Shown here in pieces: positions 1 through 11,345 of a stretch of 64,000 nucleotides of DNA. The position numbers and the translations under genes are program-made. The stretch is from Neoarius graeffei. Lineage: Eukaryota; Chordata; Actinopteri; Siluriformes; Ariidae. Position 1 is the stretch's first letter. The number at the start of each line of letters is the position of its first letter. The notes below the pieces were generated by a model. That model made no database searches, had not been told where the DNA came from, and was given only the letters and a program-made list of their open reading frames with translations. The DNA lies in contig NC_083587.1 of assembly GCF_027579695.1 (NCBI RefSeq), forward strand, positions 35,445,732 to 35,509,731, in the 5' to 3' direction.

Positions 1-306
1 GGTGGACTCATGAACATTAACATTAGCCAATGTGAGAGAGGCCTTCAGTTGCTTAGAAGTTACCCTGGGGTCCTTTGTGACCTTGCCGACTATTACACGC
101 CTTGCTTTTGGAGTGATCTTTGTTGGTCGACCACTCCTGGGGAGAGTAACAATGGTCTTGAATTTCCTCCATTTGTACACAATTTGTCTGACTGTGGATT
201 GGTGGAGTCCAAATTCTTTAGAGATGGTTTTGTAACCTTTTCCAGCCTGATGAGCATCAACAACGCTTTTTCTGAGGTCCTCAGAAATCTCCTTTGTTCG
301 TGCCAT
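1..306 (-). pseudogene. Tc1-like transposase, N-terminal part, cut by window edge
   Basis: Reading the minus strand from an ATG at 304-306 gives 102 open codons running off the left edge. The peptide begins MARTKEISEDLRKSVV, has a helix-turn-helix segment (GYKTISKEFGLHQSTVRQIV) and then the GRP-type basic motif (SGRPTKI). This is the DNA-binding half expected of a Tc1-family transposase, which cuts and pastes its element at TA sites. The catalytic DDE half is outside the window, so intactness cannot be judged. The family is clear; calling it a pseudogene rather than a live gene is a default assumption. Confidence 0.75.
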
Positions 307-621
307 GATACATTTCCATAAACGTGTGTTGTGAAGATCAGACTTTGATAGATCTCTGTTCTTTAAATAAAACAGGGTGCCCACTCACACCTGATTGTCA
401 TCCCATTGATTGAAAACACCTGACTCTAATTTCACCTTCAAATTAACTGCTAATCCGAGAGGTTCACATACTTTTGCCACTCACAGATATGTAATATTGG
501 ATCATTTTCCTCAATAAATAAGAAAATTTATTTTCTCAAGAAAATCTGATGATGTTTTAGGTCATATTTATGCAGAAATATAGAAAATTCTAAAGGGTTC
601 ACAAACTTTCAAGCACCACTG
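307..621 (-). mobile_element. Tc1-like element end (5' UTR and terminal inverted repeat)
   Basis: Non-coding 5' part of the Tc1 element whose transposase begins at 306. On the plus strand it ends AAGCACCACTG followed by TA at 622-623, the form expected of a Tc1 terminal repeat with its TA target. The other end lies outside the window. Confidence 0.7.
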
Positions 622-1114
622 TACAGTATATGACATATGTATGATGTAAACGCGTACCCAACGTGAGCAGATCCGAGCAGAGTTTCGCGTATTGGGTAGT
701 TTAGATGGATATGCAATGGGGGCTGTTTTTAACTTATCCACTCTGGAAGGCGTTTTCAATTTTTTCCGTTTTTCAGCCTCGGAAACGCCGTCCCTGTGTA
801 GACGAAAGGCACTTCCGATAAAATATTTAGTCGTTTTTACCCGACAGCATCCTCGTGTAAACGGGCCCTCAGTTGCACTTTATTCTGGCAATTTAACTGA
901 CAAGGAGATAATATTTCCTGATGTAAGGGCACTGCTTTATCCCCATAGTCATATCTGGTATAATCAAGTCAAGTAAGGTGAAGGTTTATCATTATCCCAC
1001 CCATGAAATATTAAGTCTGGTGCTACATAGAGAATAATACAGCAACTATAGACTTGGATAAAGGTTATTTAAATGTTAGAGGAATGATTATTTAAATATT
1101 CAATTTACATGTCA

Positions 1115-1492
1115 GGCGGCACAGTGGTGTAGTGGTTAGCGCTGTTGCCTCACAGCAAGAAGGTCTGGGTTCGAGCCTCGTGGCTGACGAGGGCCTTTCT
1201 GTGCGGAGTTTGCATGTTCTCCCCGTGTTTGCATGGGTTTCCTCCGGGTGCTCCGGTTTCCCCCACAGTCCAAAGACATGCAGGTTAGGTTAACTGGTGA
1301 CTCTAAATTGACCGTAGGTGTGAATGTGAGTGTGAATGGTTGTCTGTGTCTATGTGTCAGCCCTGTGATGACCTGGCGACTTGTCCAGGGTGTACCCCAC
1401 CTTTTGCCCATAGTCAGCTGGGATAGGCTCCAGCTTGCCTGCGACCCTGTAGAACAGGATAAAGCGGCTACAGATGATGAGATGAGATGAGA
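1115..1492 (+). repeat. tRNA-headed SINE, full-length copy
   Basis: Type copy for the main repeat family of the window. The 5' head has a pol III A-box-like stretch (GTGTAGTGGTTAGCGC) and a B-box-like stretch (GGTTCGAGCC), as in tRNA-derived SINEs. A conserved body follows (GACATGCAGGTTAGGTTAAC), then a 3' end (GGGATAGGCTCCAGC ... GATAAAGCGGC) like the tail of fish L2 LINEs, and a short GATGA repeat. Pol III transcription and L2-type reverse transcription are inferred from family knowledge. I see no clear target duplication for this copy. Confidence 0.85.
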
Positions 1493-1734
1493 TATTTTTT
1501 AAATTCTTTTCCCTGATTTTAAAGCTTTAAATGGCTTATCACAGCGTTCCTCAATTAATTTATTTTTATGTATCCCCTTACACATTATCTGAGATTTGCT
1601 AAGTGGAGAGGTTCCTTTTTGTTACTAAACTTCAAAATGGTGGAACTCAGTACCATTTTGCATCAAGCTGTCAAGCTAAAAAAAAAAGCAATTGAATTTT
1701 TTTTTTTACATTTCATTAAAAGTACGTCTTCTTG

Positions 1735-2025
1735 GTGCAGAAGAAGGTGCAAGGCAGGAAAATTTACCCCAGATAGGATACCAGTCCATCATAGTGCAAT
1801 ATTTAAACATGTTCACATACTCATTCTCACTGAGGGGCAATTTTACTATAGCCAATTTGCCTACCAGCACATTTTTGAACAGTAGGAGGAAACCAGAGAA
1901 CCTGGAGGAAACCCACACGAACACAGGGAGAAAATGAAAAACTCCACACAGGCAGTAATCCAAGCTTAGAATTGAACCCAGTATCCTGAACCTGTGAGTC
2001 ACCAATGCTATTCACTGTTCCAGAA
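1735..2025 (-). repeat. Old diverged SINE-related repeat
   Basis: Minus-strand sequence with the recognisable body of the fish tRNA-SINE/L2 superfamily (GGAGGAAACC, CACAGGGAGAA, AACTCCACACAGGCAG) and the complement of a B-box region near 1970. It is strongly diverged from the young copies in this window, so it is an older or different subfamily. Ends are approximate. Confidence 0.55.
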
Positions 2026-3279
2026 AAACAGGAACATAACAATTCAAATTACCCTTTAAATAGATGTGTATACTGTATGTGTGCAAGGTTAAAGTCCAGA
2101 CATTGCTATGCTGGTGCATTGATGCACTATATTTGAGCAAGTGAGTCCAGTAGTGTTTAGGAGGGGAAGTTTTGAACACACAGAGATGCATCAGCATGCT
2201 ATCATGTACTGTGAAATTCAGTTACACTAATGACTGGAAACGAGAGGAATCAGTGAAAATCACTGGGGATAGCTTGTGTTTCTCATAAGTCTGGGAAACA
2301 AAGTAAGGATTTGATTTTCAGTGTGTATGCAACACACCATTCCCTGTAGTAATTCGATTTAATCTGCACCGGCGCCACTAGAATCAAGACATGGAGCTAA
2401 TATGATCTTTTTTGTCCTTTATAATGGACACACTTGTAATATGACAAGTTAAATAAGATCACCATGATTTAAAATAAACTAAACATACAAAGAATCTATT
2501 ATCTGCAAACTGTGTTGCTCTCCTTGTGCTGAACGTAACTCTTTAAATACCTGTCTTGTATATTCATGAGTATCTAAAATGAATGATTTTAGAGAGAGCC
2601 CATTTCTAATTCCTTTATATGCTTCTGATTGCTGACAGTAAGTGTGTATCATTTTTGAAGGCAACTTTGCAACGATATCCTTCAAAGGTTTTGGTCTCAG
2701 AAAAGTAAAATGGAGAATTTAAAATACAACTGCTAAATTACACCAAGATTAATCCACTAGTGGCACCTAACTTTCTGCTGCTGCTGCTGCTAATTTGGAA
2801 ATTGTTTATGGACAAAGAAAGTAAGGCAGCTTTGAGAAGGAGCCATATGCTGTGTTTTATATATTTTTCACACAAAGAACATGAAAACGTTTACATTAAC
2901 AGACATTTACTTTCCAGTCTTGATACACTGCATTTTAAATAAGTTTTTGTCTCCAGTATACTACCCTCTCCCTTAGCCCATACCTTAGAAAAGGCTTAAT
3001 AAAGATATATTTTTAAAATAATATATAGGTCGAAAGGCAACCTCTTGCAACTAACCTCTTGCAAGCTGTAACACAGTAGCAATCTAGTTGCAGAAAAAAA
3101 TGTTAAACCCACAGAAGTACATTAATACAAAAAATACATTAATACAAGAAGTACTGTGCCCTGAATGATGGCTAGTTGATTAAATAAGGATTGATCTGTC
3201 TGTTTTCAAGTACTCTTTTCAACCATTTGTTACTTGTGGGTCAAATTGACCTGTGGACCTAATAAGAAATGTAAATATA
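2026..3279. other. Downstream flank, no gene recognised
   Basis: AT-rich single-copy-looking DNA with stops in all frames. A CTG run sits at about 2776-2790. No exon, RNA gene or repeat family was recognised. Confidence 0.5.
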
Positions 3280-4180
3280 GTAATAGTGAAAAGTTTGGAC
3301 ACACCTTCTAATTCAATGGATTTTCTTTATTTTTATTAATTAAAAACACTTAATGTCTTAAAGTAATGATTGACTGTCATTTCTCTTTACTTAGTTGAGC
3401 AGTTCTTGACATAATATGGATTACTACAGTTGTGGAATAGGGATATTTACTGTATATTTATTATTTACTGTTTGATGGTCTCAAATGCATATAGAAGGGA
3501 AGAAATTCCACTAATTAACTTTTGACGAGGCACAGCTGTTAATTTAAAAGCATTCCAGGTGACTACCTCATGAAGCTGGTTGAGATAATGCTAACAGTGC
3601 GCAAAGAGTCATCAAGGTAAATGCTGGCTACTTTAAAGAATCAAATAAATAAATAAATATACTGTATGCGGCATGGTGGTGTAGTGGTTAACACTGTCGC
3701 CTCACAGCAAGAAAGTCCTGGGTTCGGGCCCAGCAGCCGGCAAGGGCCTTTCTGTGTGGAGTTTGCATGTTCTCCCCATGTCTGCGTGGGTTTCCTCTGG
3801 ATGCTCTGGTTTCCCCCACAGTCCAAAGACATGCAGGTTAGGCTAACTGGTGGCTATAAATTGACCGTAGGTGTGAATGGTTGTTTGTCTCTGTGTCAGC
3901 CCTGTGAAGACCTGGCGACTTGCCCAGGGTGTACCCTGCCTCTTGCCCATAGTCAGCTGGGATAGGCTCCAGCTTGCCTGCGACGAACAGGATAAGCGGT
4001 TACAGATCATGGATGGATGGATGGATGGATGGATAGTTTACCATGTAGTTCCAGATGTGTTTCATATGTTATTTTATTGTTTTGATGTCTTCAGTACTGT
4101 TCTACAATGTAGAAAATAATCAAAATACAGAAAAAAAATCTGTGACTGAGTAGGTGTGTCCAAACTTATGATTGGCACTG
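3280..4180 (+). mobile_element. Tc1-derived non-autonomous element (deletion family A), split by a SINE
   Basis: The left end contains AAAAGTTTGGACACACC near 3289. The right end is its inverse, TGTGTCCAAACTTATG near 4153, followed by GGCACTG and TA at 4181-4182. Between them is a remnant of a Tc1 transposase C-terminus (translated GDYLMKLVE around 3560-3590), but the DNA-binding and catalytic centre are missing. The same deleted structure recurs in the opposite orientation at 55672-56069, so it is a family rather than a one-off deletion. A SINE at 3667-4035 interrupts it. Confidence 0.7.
3667..4035 (+). repeat. tRNA-headed SINE inserted in Tc1-derived element
   Basis: Full-length copy with A-box and B-box-like head and an ATGG tetranucleotide tail instead of GATGA. 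It lies inside the Tc1-derived element at 3280-4180 and is therefore younger than it. Confidence 0.85.
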
Positions 4181-4366
4181 TATATAGGGGAGAACTATAA
4201 TGTGTGTTCATTTGTTGTTGTTCATGTTCCTTACAGAAAACATGCCAAGGTAACCAAGGTTCAGATGGAAAAATGAATTGTTCTATTTTTTTCCTTTCTT
4301 AAAAATGATAAACAGGTCTATTTGACCCAAAGGCCAGACAGGTTTAAAAAGTGCTGAGAAAATAAT

Positions 4367-4600
4367 CCATCCATCCATCCATTATCTGTAGCCACTTATC
4401 CTATTCTACAGGGTCACAGGCAAACTGGAGCCTATCCCAGCTGACTATGGGCGAGAGGCGGGGTACACCCTGGACAAGTCGCCAGGTTATCGCAGAGCTG
4501 ACACAGAGACAAACAACCATTCACATTCACACCTACGGTCAATTTAGAGTCACCAATTAGCCTAACCTGCATGTCTTTGGACTGTGGGGGAAACCGGAGT
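4367..4600 (-). repeat. 5'-truncated SINE with perfect target duplication
   Basis: Minus-strand copy lacking the tRNA head: it stops inside the body at 4600. The 13-base direct repeat CTGAGAAAATAAT lies at 4354-4366 and 4601-4613. Truncation at the 5' end with a perfect duplication is the signature of incomplete target-primed reverse transcription. Confidence 0.9.
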
Positions 4601-4613
4601 CTGAGAAAATAAT

Positions 4614-5084
4614 ATAATCATATAATTCATTATACATCTATTATGTATATTTATAATGTTTTCTATAAATAAATATATGATACAATATGATCATATTGCT
4701 GTGTGTCACACAAACATCTGGGTTTACATGAAAGGGAACCTTCTAAAATCTTGCTCATTGTATGTTCATTTAGTTGTCTGGATGTGAGAGATTTATTCTA
4801 GATGGCACCCTAAGAAACTAACATCATGGACATAATGAAACCTATTTTATCTGGAACTCTTATCTTTTTCCTTTTTTTTTTTTTTTAATCTGACGACACT
4901 TTCAAAAAGTATTGGGGACAAAAGATAGACCTTTATTGCCATTGGTTGGCTGTCCTTTGCCAGTGAAAATAGCATAAATGTGGTGACATGAATAAAATTA
5001 CAGCTGTGGAATTTATATGCAGCATAGTTAGCAGAGGGTGATACAATTGTGTAGTACATAACTTTGCTTTCTTACAGCTCCAGG
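4614..5084. other. Flank without recognised feature
   Basis: AT-rich sequence with a T run at about 4873-4886. No gene or named repeat seen. Confidence 0.45.
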
Positions 5085-5365
5085 GTCCCTGGTTCAGTCT
5101 TGAGGTCCGGTTATTTCTGTGTGCAGATTTAAATGTTAAATGCATTTGGCCCCTCTGGGTTCCTCCCACCTCTCAAAAACATATGAGTAGGCAAAAAGGC
5201 TAAGCTAAATTGCTCTGTATGTATGTGTGTGTGTCTGTGTGTATGCATGTGCATGTGTAGATGTTGCCCTGCGATGGACTGGTGTCCCATTCAGGGTGTG
5301 TCCTTGCCCAGGATCTGGGAATCCAGGCTCTGGACCCACTGCAACCCTGATCAAAATAAAACAGT
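5085..5365 (+). repeat. Old diverged SINE-related repeat
   Basis: It contains CCTGGTTCAGTCTTGAG (diverged B-box region), a TG-rich middle at about 5220-5260, and CCTGCGATGGACTGG with CCCATTCAGGGTG, which are body motifs of older fish tRNA-SINEs. Heavily mutated; ends approximate. Confidence 0.5.
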
Positions 5366-5929
5366 TGTTGTTGTTAGTGCTTCGGTTAAATTAAGGGAAA
5401 AAAACACGAAACCTCCTGAGTAACATGTCCATCCTTTCCCATAAGGCCTGTCTCCAGGCAGCTTTCGATCTGCATCATTATGATTATGCAGGGGAGCTGC
5501 TAACAGATTAAAAAAAAAAAAAAAGGACTGCCTTTCCATCTGTATTCTGAGGAGAGACAGACGGAGACCTGAGACAAAGGAGTCCCTTTCAGAGTCCCTG
5601 GAGAGATTTCCACAATGCATCTCTGGGGTTGCGCTTCTCATAGCACTAATGCCCAATCAATGCGTATATGCACTTATTAAACTCAACAGGGTCTCAAGGT
5701 AAGATGGCGGTATCTTGTTAGATGGAGCGTCGGTGTAGCAGTTTTTGTGTTCAATCAAATTCCATACTTTTTATCTGCCAAATGTTTGGTTTAGCAAAGA
5801 ATGAGGAGCATGTTGCACAGGATATGTTTAAAACCTTACATAAAGCAAGACACAACACATTCACAGAGATAATTAACACTCAGGAGACAAGAGGTGATTA
5901 AAAGCAATGGAAATTCCCTGCACCAGGAC

Positions 5930-5931
<2 letters not shown>

Positions 5932-5982
<51 letters not shown>
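5932..5982. repeat. (CA)n microsatellite
   Basis: Uninterrupted CA dinucleotide run of about 50 bases. Confidence 0.95.
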
Positions 5983-5986
<4 letters not shown>

Positions 5987-6411
5987 TTCTCAACACACAC
6001 TATTGACTGCAATAGTAGTTTAGTATAAAATTACTTTACATTGACTACTTCTGAATTTACTTCCTTAGTCAGACATTTTTTTTTAGCTATTGTTCTTATG
6101 GATTTTTGTTTTTAATAATGAAGTTTTCATTGGAACAGTACCTTCATGAAAATTCATAAATACAATTCTTATTTCATACAGTTTGTGGACATGCAGTTGA
6201 TCTAGAATACTTCAATCAAAGTCAACAAGCTGACTATTAACCACTGGATGTTAAGAGCTAGCAACAATCCATATGTGTTAATTAATTTGCAAACATGAAC
6301 AGGAAATGTTTTACAAGCTCAGTCTGGTTCTTCTTTGTCATTAGTTCATGGTGCTGACACTCTGCCCCTCTCCCACATGATATGAAAATAATTGCCATTG
6401 CTTTCCTGTTA

Positions 6412-6467
6412 TTATTATTATTATTATTATTATTAGTGGTAGTAGTAGTAGTAGTAGTAGTAGTAGT
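6412..6467. repeat. Compound (ATT)n-(AGT)n microsatellite
   Basis: An ATT trinucleotide run followed directly by an AGT/TAG trinucleotide run. Confidence 0.9.
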
Positions 6468-6588
6468 TTATTTTTCTTTTTTAACTTGAAGGAAAAAAAA
6501 AACTGGAGTTCTTGTCAGTACACTTGGAGATTACTTTTGTTTTGTGCTGATTTGTGCTGAGGTAAAAAAAAAAAATTAAAAATCACTT

Positions 6589-6622
6589 GTGCCAGATAAT
6601 TTTGTGTTTAATTATCTGGCAC
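6589..6622. other. Perfect 12-bp inverted repeat (hairpin)
   Basis: GTGCCAGATAAT at 6589-6600 and its exact complement ATTATCTGGCAC at 6611-6622 enclose a 10-base loop. It has no terminator context in a eukaryotic flank; possibly a relic of a small MITE. Confidence 0.6.
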
Positions 6623-7220
6623 CAAGCAAACACTAATGTTGCCACAGCTAATAAATGCAAGTAAAAATTCCTTCTGTTTGGTAAAAAAAATGAAGATTGC
6701 ATTGATAAGAAAATGTAATATATGGCATGCGTACGTGGAAACGAAGAAAGAAAAAATATTCTCCTCAACCACTTGATTAAATTACTGCTAACACAAGAGT
6801 GAGCAATTCTGGCTGCTATGTTCTCTGTTGTATTGTGATGAAATAATCCAGAATTCCTTCTGACTGTACAGTAAGTGAGTATATTTGTCTCTCTTTCACA
6901 TTGCTTGCAATTACGTATGTTTGCAAAGGTTAGTTGGTCAGCTGTGAAATGCCAGTATCTCCACGGGTTTTGGTTTGAAAAATTTGCAGATGATTATCAT
7001 GCTATTTCCTTTGAAGCATTAAAAGTAAAGATAACTGATAAACTGGGCAAGGGATGCTGATCTGTCTCCATTGTCTCAGACATTGCTGCTGCTGAGTAAG
7101 CATTTGTTGCCTGAAGTGTTGACTTTCTACTTTATTTTCAGTGGGTCTAGAAATGCTTTAAAATTAATTACAACTCACATATACTGTCTTATTGGTTTAC
7201 AGTCTTCCGTGATTGAATGG

Positions 7221-7222
<2 letters not shown>

Positions 7223-7253
<31 letters not shown>

Positions 7254-7255
7254 GC
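7223..7255. repeat. (ATT)n microsatellite
   Basis: About eleven ATT units. Confidence 0.9.
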
Positions 7256-7469
7256 TTTTAAACTCCCCTAAAATTCCACTAAAATGTGGCAATAAAATGC
7301 ATCTAAATTATCACTCTTGGTGAAATTCAATATTTTGGTAAATCTATTTTAAATAATCACCAGCTGTCACAGCTTTGTAATAGTGATCAAAACTAAACGT
7401 AACAAAGGTGGGGTTTTTTTGTAAAAATTCATGTAAATGAATTAAATATTATAATTATACTCAAAAGAA

Positions 7470-7624
7470 GGACCAGTACTATGTACTCAAGCATAGTAAT
7501 GAGTGTATATGCAGTTTGTTACTTTCACCACAAACACAGGGTAATTTAGCTTAGCCACTTGTAAGATAAGGCAGCCCTTTTTAATAATCTTTACAAGGGG
7601 TGCCAATAATTGTGGAGGGCACTG
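7470..7624. mobile_element. Tc1-like element end, relic
   Basis: It ends GGTGCCAATAATTGTGGAGG then GCACTG and TA at 7625-7626, the form of a Tc1-family terminal repeat. No matching left end or transposase is visible, so it is a fragment. Left boundary uncertain. Confidence 0.5.
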
Positions 7625-7679
7625 TATGTACGGATGTATGTTCTCTCTCTCTCTCTGTAAATTATATCTATATAATTAC

Positions 7680-7705
7680 AAAATCACTCATATATGAGTG
7701 ATTTT
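7680..7705. other. 26-bp perfect palindrome
   Basis: The sequence centred between 7692 and 7693 (ATCACTCATATATGAGTGAT as its core) equals its own complement over 26 bases. No function is evident. Confidence 0.7.
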
Positions 7706-8183
7706 ATGCAGAGCTTAAGTGACATAAAATTGTGCAGTTTGGAAGGAATTTGTCTGCGTGACAACAATCCTGTTGTCAAGACACCCTTCTCAGTCATGGG
7801 TGTGAACTGGAATGAAACTATCTTCTTCTGTGCCTTTTAGCACTGTATTAGCTCATATTGTTTCTTGAACTGGTTTCCGGTCTGGATTTAGGCAACAATA
7901 AATGCAAATGTACATACAGGAAAATGCTGAAATGAAAACGACTAAAAATGCAAAATAAAGAATGTAACTCTAACTGCAGAGAGGAAAAGTAGAGGCGTAG
8001 TACAACTGTACTGAATATATGCTACTCAAACATCAGGTATAGTGTTTGTGTATACGTGAGGTTTAGTTTCACTTCTTAATAAACCACTCAAAGTGAACAC
8101 CTATGGAGAGAAGTGAAAAGGAAAGTTATACAACTTTTTTTTGTATGTTTTATTTCCCACAATACCTCTGCAGTATAGTTTTA

Positions 8184-8184
<1 letters not shown>

Positions 8185-8237
<53 letters not shown>
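8185..8237. repeat. (TG)n microsatellite
   Basis: TG dinucleotide run of about 52 bases. Confidence 0.95.
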
Positions 8238-8243
<6 letters not shown>

Positions 8244-10094
8244 ACACTCCAGGCTGCTGGAGTGTTCACCCGAGGCTGTTGAAGTGCTCATCCGAGGCTT
8301 CACTGCAGTCATTGCCATCTGCCTGCCTCTGTCATTTTCCTCTCATCATCCTGACATCTCTAACATCATCTACCCTCTCTCTTTCATCTTCCATGGCTTT
8401 TTCCTTCTTCTTTTCCAACACAGGAACGCTTAGATAGCTCCCAATGCTCCAAAGTCTTTAGTTATCAAGTAAACACATCTGTGGCTTAATGAACAGTGAG
8501 AGCTGTGGAGGAGTTTCCATGATCACTCTGAACGAGCACGATGCATTAAAAACAAGCAGCAATCAAACAATCTAGAGACATCAAATGGATGGATAATTGA
8601 AAAAATAAATAATGAGTATAATAAGAATAATGAATAAAACATCAATATTAATTCTGTTATTAATTCTGTTTTTTTTCCCCCCCTGCCCTGAAAATACATA
8701 ATTCCCTCCCAGAGGATGTAATATGCATTTCGGTATTTGTTCTGTTTAAATTAATGCAAGTCAAAGAAAATTATGCATTACATTAAATTGTTTAAAAATG
8801 CACTTACTACAGATCAAATACAAAATGCAATATTGTCTGTAAGAACACAAAAATGTTATCATGATGTTTGAGAAGAAAATGATTAAAATGATTAAATGAT
8901 TTTTTTTTAAAGAAAATTTCTTTATTGGTAATTTTAAGATCAATTTAGCATAACAGAAGTACTAATACAGTACAACAATATAGATTATGAATGGAAAACA
9001 AAGGGGAGACATATTTAAAATGCCTCATATTAAAATGCTCTCTCACACAAATATAGAACTGTACACACATACACACACGCTACATATTTCCACACTCGCT
9101 TATTATTTAAGGTAAGTATGCTTTCATGGAGGATTGACAGGGACAATTACAAAGTGCCACCTCATGTTTCTGCACAGGATCCAACCATCTCAGTAATTGC
9201 TTGTGTTATTCAGTTTGAATGCATGGAATGAGAGAGGGGCATACAATATAGAGTCTTTAAGATAAAGCCAAATTGCAGGGACTGAGATATTGGATCGTTC
9301 ATGTTGTACTTTCATTTAACAGAAAGAAATAAAGCTATCAGTGCACACACACACACGCACGCACGCACGCACACACACGCATAGACACATATGTCAGTCA
9401 GACACATTTTCAGTCACACACGTGTTTAAAGCATGCTTTTCCAAAAAAAAAAAAAAAAGGTGTTGTGTCTGTTTATCTTGTGCCCTATTTTCTGGTACTA
9501 TTCTTATAAGCAGTTGAGATTGTAGATGGAACCACGACATTACCTTGTTTCTTCATGGTGTGATCATGTCTTCCCAGGAAGGTCTCCATGAAACTGATGG
9601 ATAAAATGCTGTACCCAGAGAGGCTGAGCACTTACAGTCAGCACATACAATGGTAGAAACATATGCTGGAAAAACAAGGCCATGTCTGTATTATATATTA
9701 ACATATATCTCTCTTAAAACAAACTCAGTCACAGCATCTGTTAGTAATAATCTCGTGGAAATTTTCAGTCTCTGCACTTCACATCAGTTTACCAAAAAAA
9801 AGAGAAACTTAAGATTTATACACAGAATATAAAACATTCTGAATATCCCCGATATTTGAATGACTTTCCTAAGACAATTGATTTTATTCACAAATTTTTT
9901 TTTCTCATTCTTATACAAAACTAAGCTTTGTAGAATTATGTTGTAGCTCACTGAAACAATGCTTGACTGGTTGAATTGTATTAAGCATTTACAATAAGTC
10001 ATTTAGGTCTGGGCTTTATGGAAGGGTGCTCACCCGTCCAGAAAAGTGCACTCTAAAACCCTAGCTGCATCAAGAACTACTATCTGTTGTAGGT
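8238..10094. other. Downstream flank of hs6st1, no gene recognised
   Basis: AT-rich sequence with a CA/CG-rich tract at about 9343-9380 and an A run near 9443-9458. No conserved exon, RNA gene or mobile element was recognised. Confidence 0.5.
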
Positions 10095-10599
10095 CTGGCT
10101 CAAACTATACTTTATTTGTGGGGGAAATACAGAGCGCTTACAATGATTCCTCTCTGTCTATGAGCTGAGGAAGAGATGACTCCTTTACCCATGATCTTTG
10201 CCGTTTCTCTGCCTCTGCATTTTTCTGTCTTTTCAAAGATTTCTGGGAGAATCGAGAGAAAGGGTCCATAATGATCCCTATCTTTTTGCAAGAGCTGAAA
10301 TAGAAATGGCTCCTTCGCCAACCATTTCTTAGTGCTCTCATTATGCATCTCTCGCTTTAAAGATTCCTGGGGAAAAGAGAGAGAATGCCCATAATGATCG
10401 CTTCTGTTGGAAAAGGCCACGTCCTCTGCTCAATATCTTTCTCTGGTTTCCTTTGCATCTTATTCTTTAAAGATTTCTGGGGGGAAAAAAAGAGTCCATG
10501 ATAACCACTTTATTTCTCCAAAGGTTGGAGAAATTATGGGTTATCCACCCATAAGCTGTCTTTGTGTCTCTCTTTCTTTTTAAAGAGAGATCTCCTGGG
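10095..10599 (-). promoter_or_regulatory. Candidate 3' UTR of hs6st1 with poly(A) signals
   Basis: Directly downstream of the stop codon on the minus strand. AATAAA hexamers in mRNA sense occur at 10509-10514 (about 90 bases after the stop) and at 10111-10116 (about 490 bases after it). Either could direct 3'-end formation; without transcript data the end is inferred. Most of the interval is occupied by the tandem repeat at 10140-10600. Confidence 0.45.
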
Positions 10600-10600
10600 C
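10140..10600 (-). repeat. Four-unit degenerate tandem repeat in the 3' UTR
   Basis: In mRNA sense, units of roughly 100-127 bases lie at about 10499-10600, 10388-10498, 10267-10387 and 10140-10266. Each starts with a pyrimidine run ending CCCAG, continues with an A-ATCTTT-AAAG core and a purine-rich middle, and most end near ATCATTATGG. Units 1 and 2 counted from the distal end also read open in a shared frame beginning SQKSLK or PQESLK. This is seen by eye; exact alignment was not computed. Confidence 0.65.
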
Positions 10601-11305
10601 TACCATCCACTAACAATCTGGTTCATGTAGTCCTCAGTGGGCAGCCGAGCTGTGCCCTCTCCCCCAGCCCCCTCCTCCCGTGCCAGGCTGTGGAAAGAAC
10701 CCTTATTTCGGAACATCATTCTTTGTTCACGCCTCTCCAGTATGTGTGTGTACTGGTAACGCTGAAGGAACAGGTCCTTTGCGTAGTCATAGAGTTGCAT
10801 GTCTAGCTCATTAAGCTCCTCAATGTGTCGTACGGTGCTCTCATCCAGGTCAACACCGGCAGCACGCGTACTGTTGTACTGTACGAATGGCCGGATGAAG
10901 CGGAGACGGAAGGTTCGCTCAAACAGGTACTGCGTTTTGCGCTGAAACTCTGTGAGCCCAAAGAAGGCCATGTCACGCAGGTTCTTCTTAGCTGACTCGA
11001 GTAGGAGACGGGCACGCTGCTTCTCAGGCAGCGTGGATGCATTGTAGCAACCTACCAGACTCAGATCAGCCAACATGCGCACCTGACGGTTGTTGGCCAG
11101 GTTGTATGGGCACTCCATGAACTGCTGGAGAGTGCAGCCTGACCAGTCTGCGCCTTCGTAGCAGGCAGGAAGCTCCTCAGGTGTGGGTGTGCGGCCGTCA
11201 CACATGTGTAGTGACGTCTTCCATGTGGCGCCTCGTTGCACATGGCGCCACTCACTTAGATATCTTGACACTGGGTCCCGAAGAAGTGTGATATAGTAGA
11301 ACTTC
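10600..11305 (-). CDS. hs6st1: Heparan-sulfate 6-O-sulfotransferase 1-like, terminal exon
   Basis: This exon encodes the C-terminal 234 residues of a heparan-sulfate 6-O-sulfotransferase, a Golgi type II membrane enzyme that moves sulfate from PAPS to the 6-O of glucosamine in heparan sulfate and so tunes growth-factor binding. The exon opens KFYYITLLRDPVSRYLSEW, the 3'-phosphate (PAPS) binding loop of the family. It continues with conserved Cys-containing stretches (LHMCDGRTPTPEELPACYEG, CPYNLANNRQVRMLADLSL) and two N-glycosylation sequons (YNAS, YNST). The end is a charged helical tail (IEELNELDMQLYDYAKDLF) and closes PTEDYMNQIVSGW. The tail matches HS6ST1 better than HS6ST2 or HS6ST3 as I recall those proteins. 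A polypyrimidine tract and CAG at 11306-11308 (minus strand) give the acceptor; the first exon base completes a split codon. Stop TAG is at 10600-10602. The N-terminal exon is not in the window. A fish a/b paralogue cannot be assigned. Confidence 0.93.
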
Positions 11306-11320
11306 CTGAAAAAAAGGAAT
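11306..11320 (-). promoter_or_regulatory. Splice acceptor of hs6st1 terminal exon
   Basis: In mRNA sense the intron ends ATTCCTTTTTTTCAG immediately before the exon. The upstream open frame to 11448 is intronic: it translates the CATA microsatellite and has no family similarity. Confidence 0.85.
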
Positions 11321-11345
11321 AAAAGAAACATAACTATATTATATA

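Noticed and set aside
1120..1175. tRNA genes at SINE heads (here and in all copies)
   Set aside because: Only the A- and B-box regions are tRNA-like; no cloverleaf with acceptor stem closes, and each is followed by the SINE body.
1233..1490. Recurrent open frame encoding an FPPQSKDMQVRLTG-like peptide in many places
   Set aside because: It is the translation of the SINE body; both strands of each SINE copy stay open by composition. Not a protein family.
3296..3310. Independent hairpin terminator signals at Tc1 ends
   Set aside because: Inverted sequences here are transposon termini; rho-independent terminators do not apply to this genome.
10112..10420. 102-residue open frame on the minus strand as a separate gene
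   Set aside because: It lies in the candidate 3' UTR of hs6st1 and is explained by the tandem repeat; no recognised domain.
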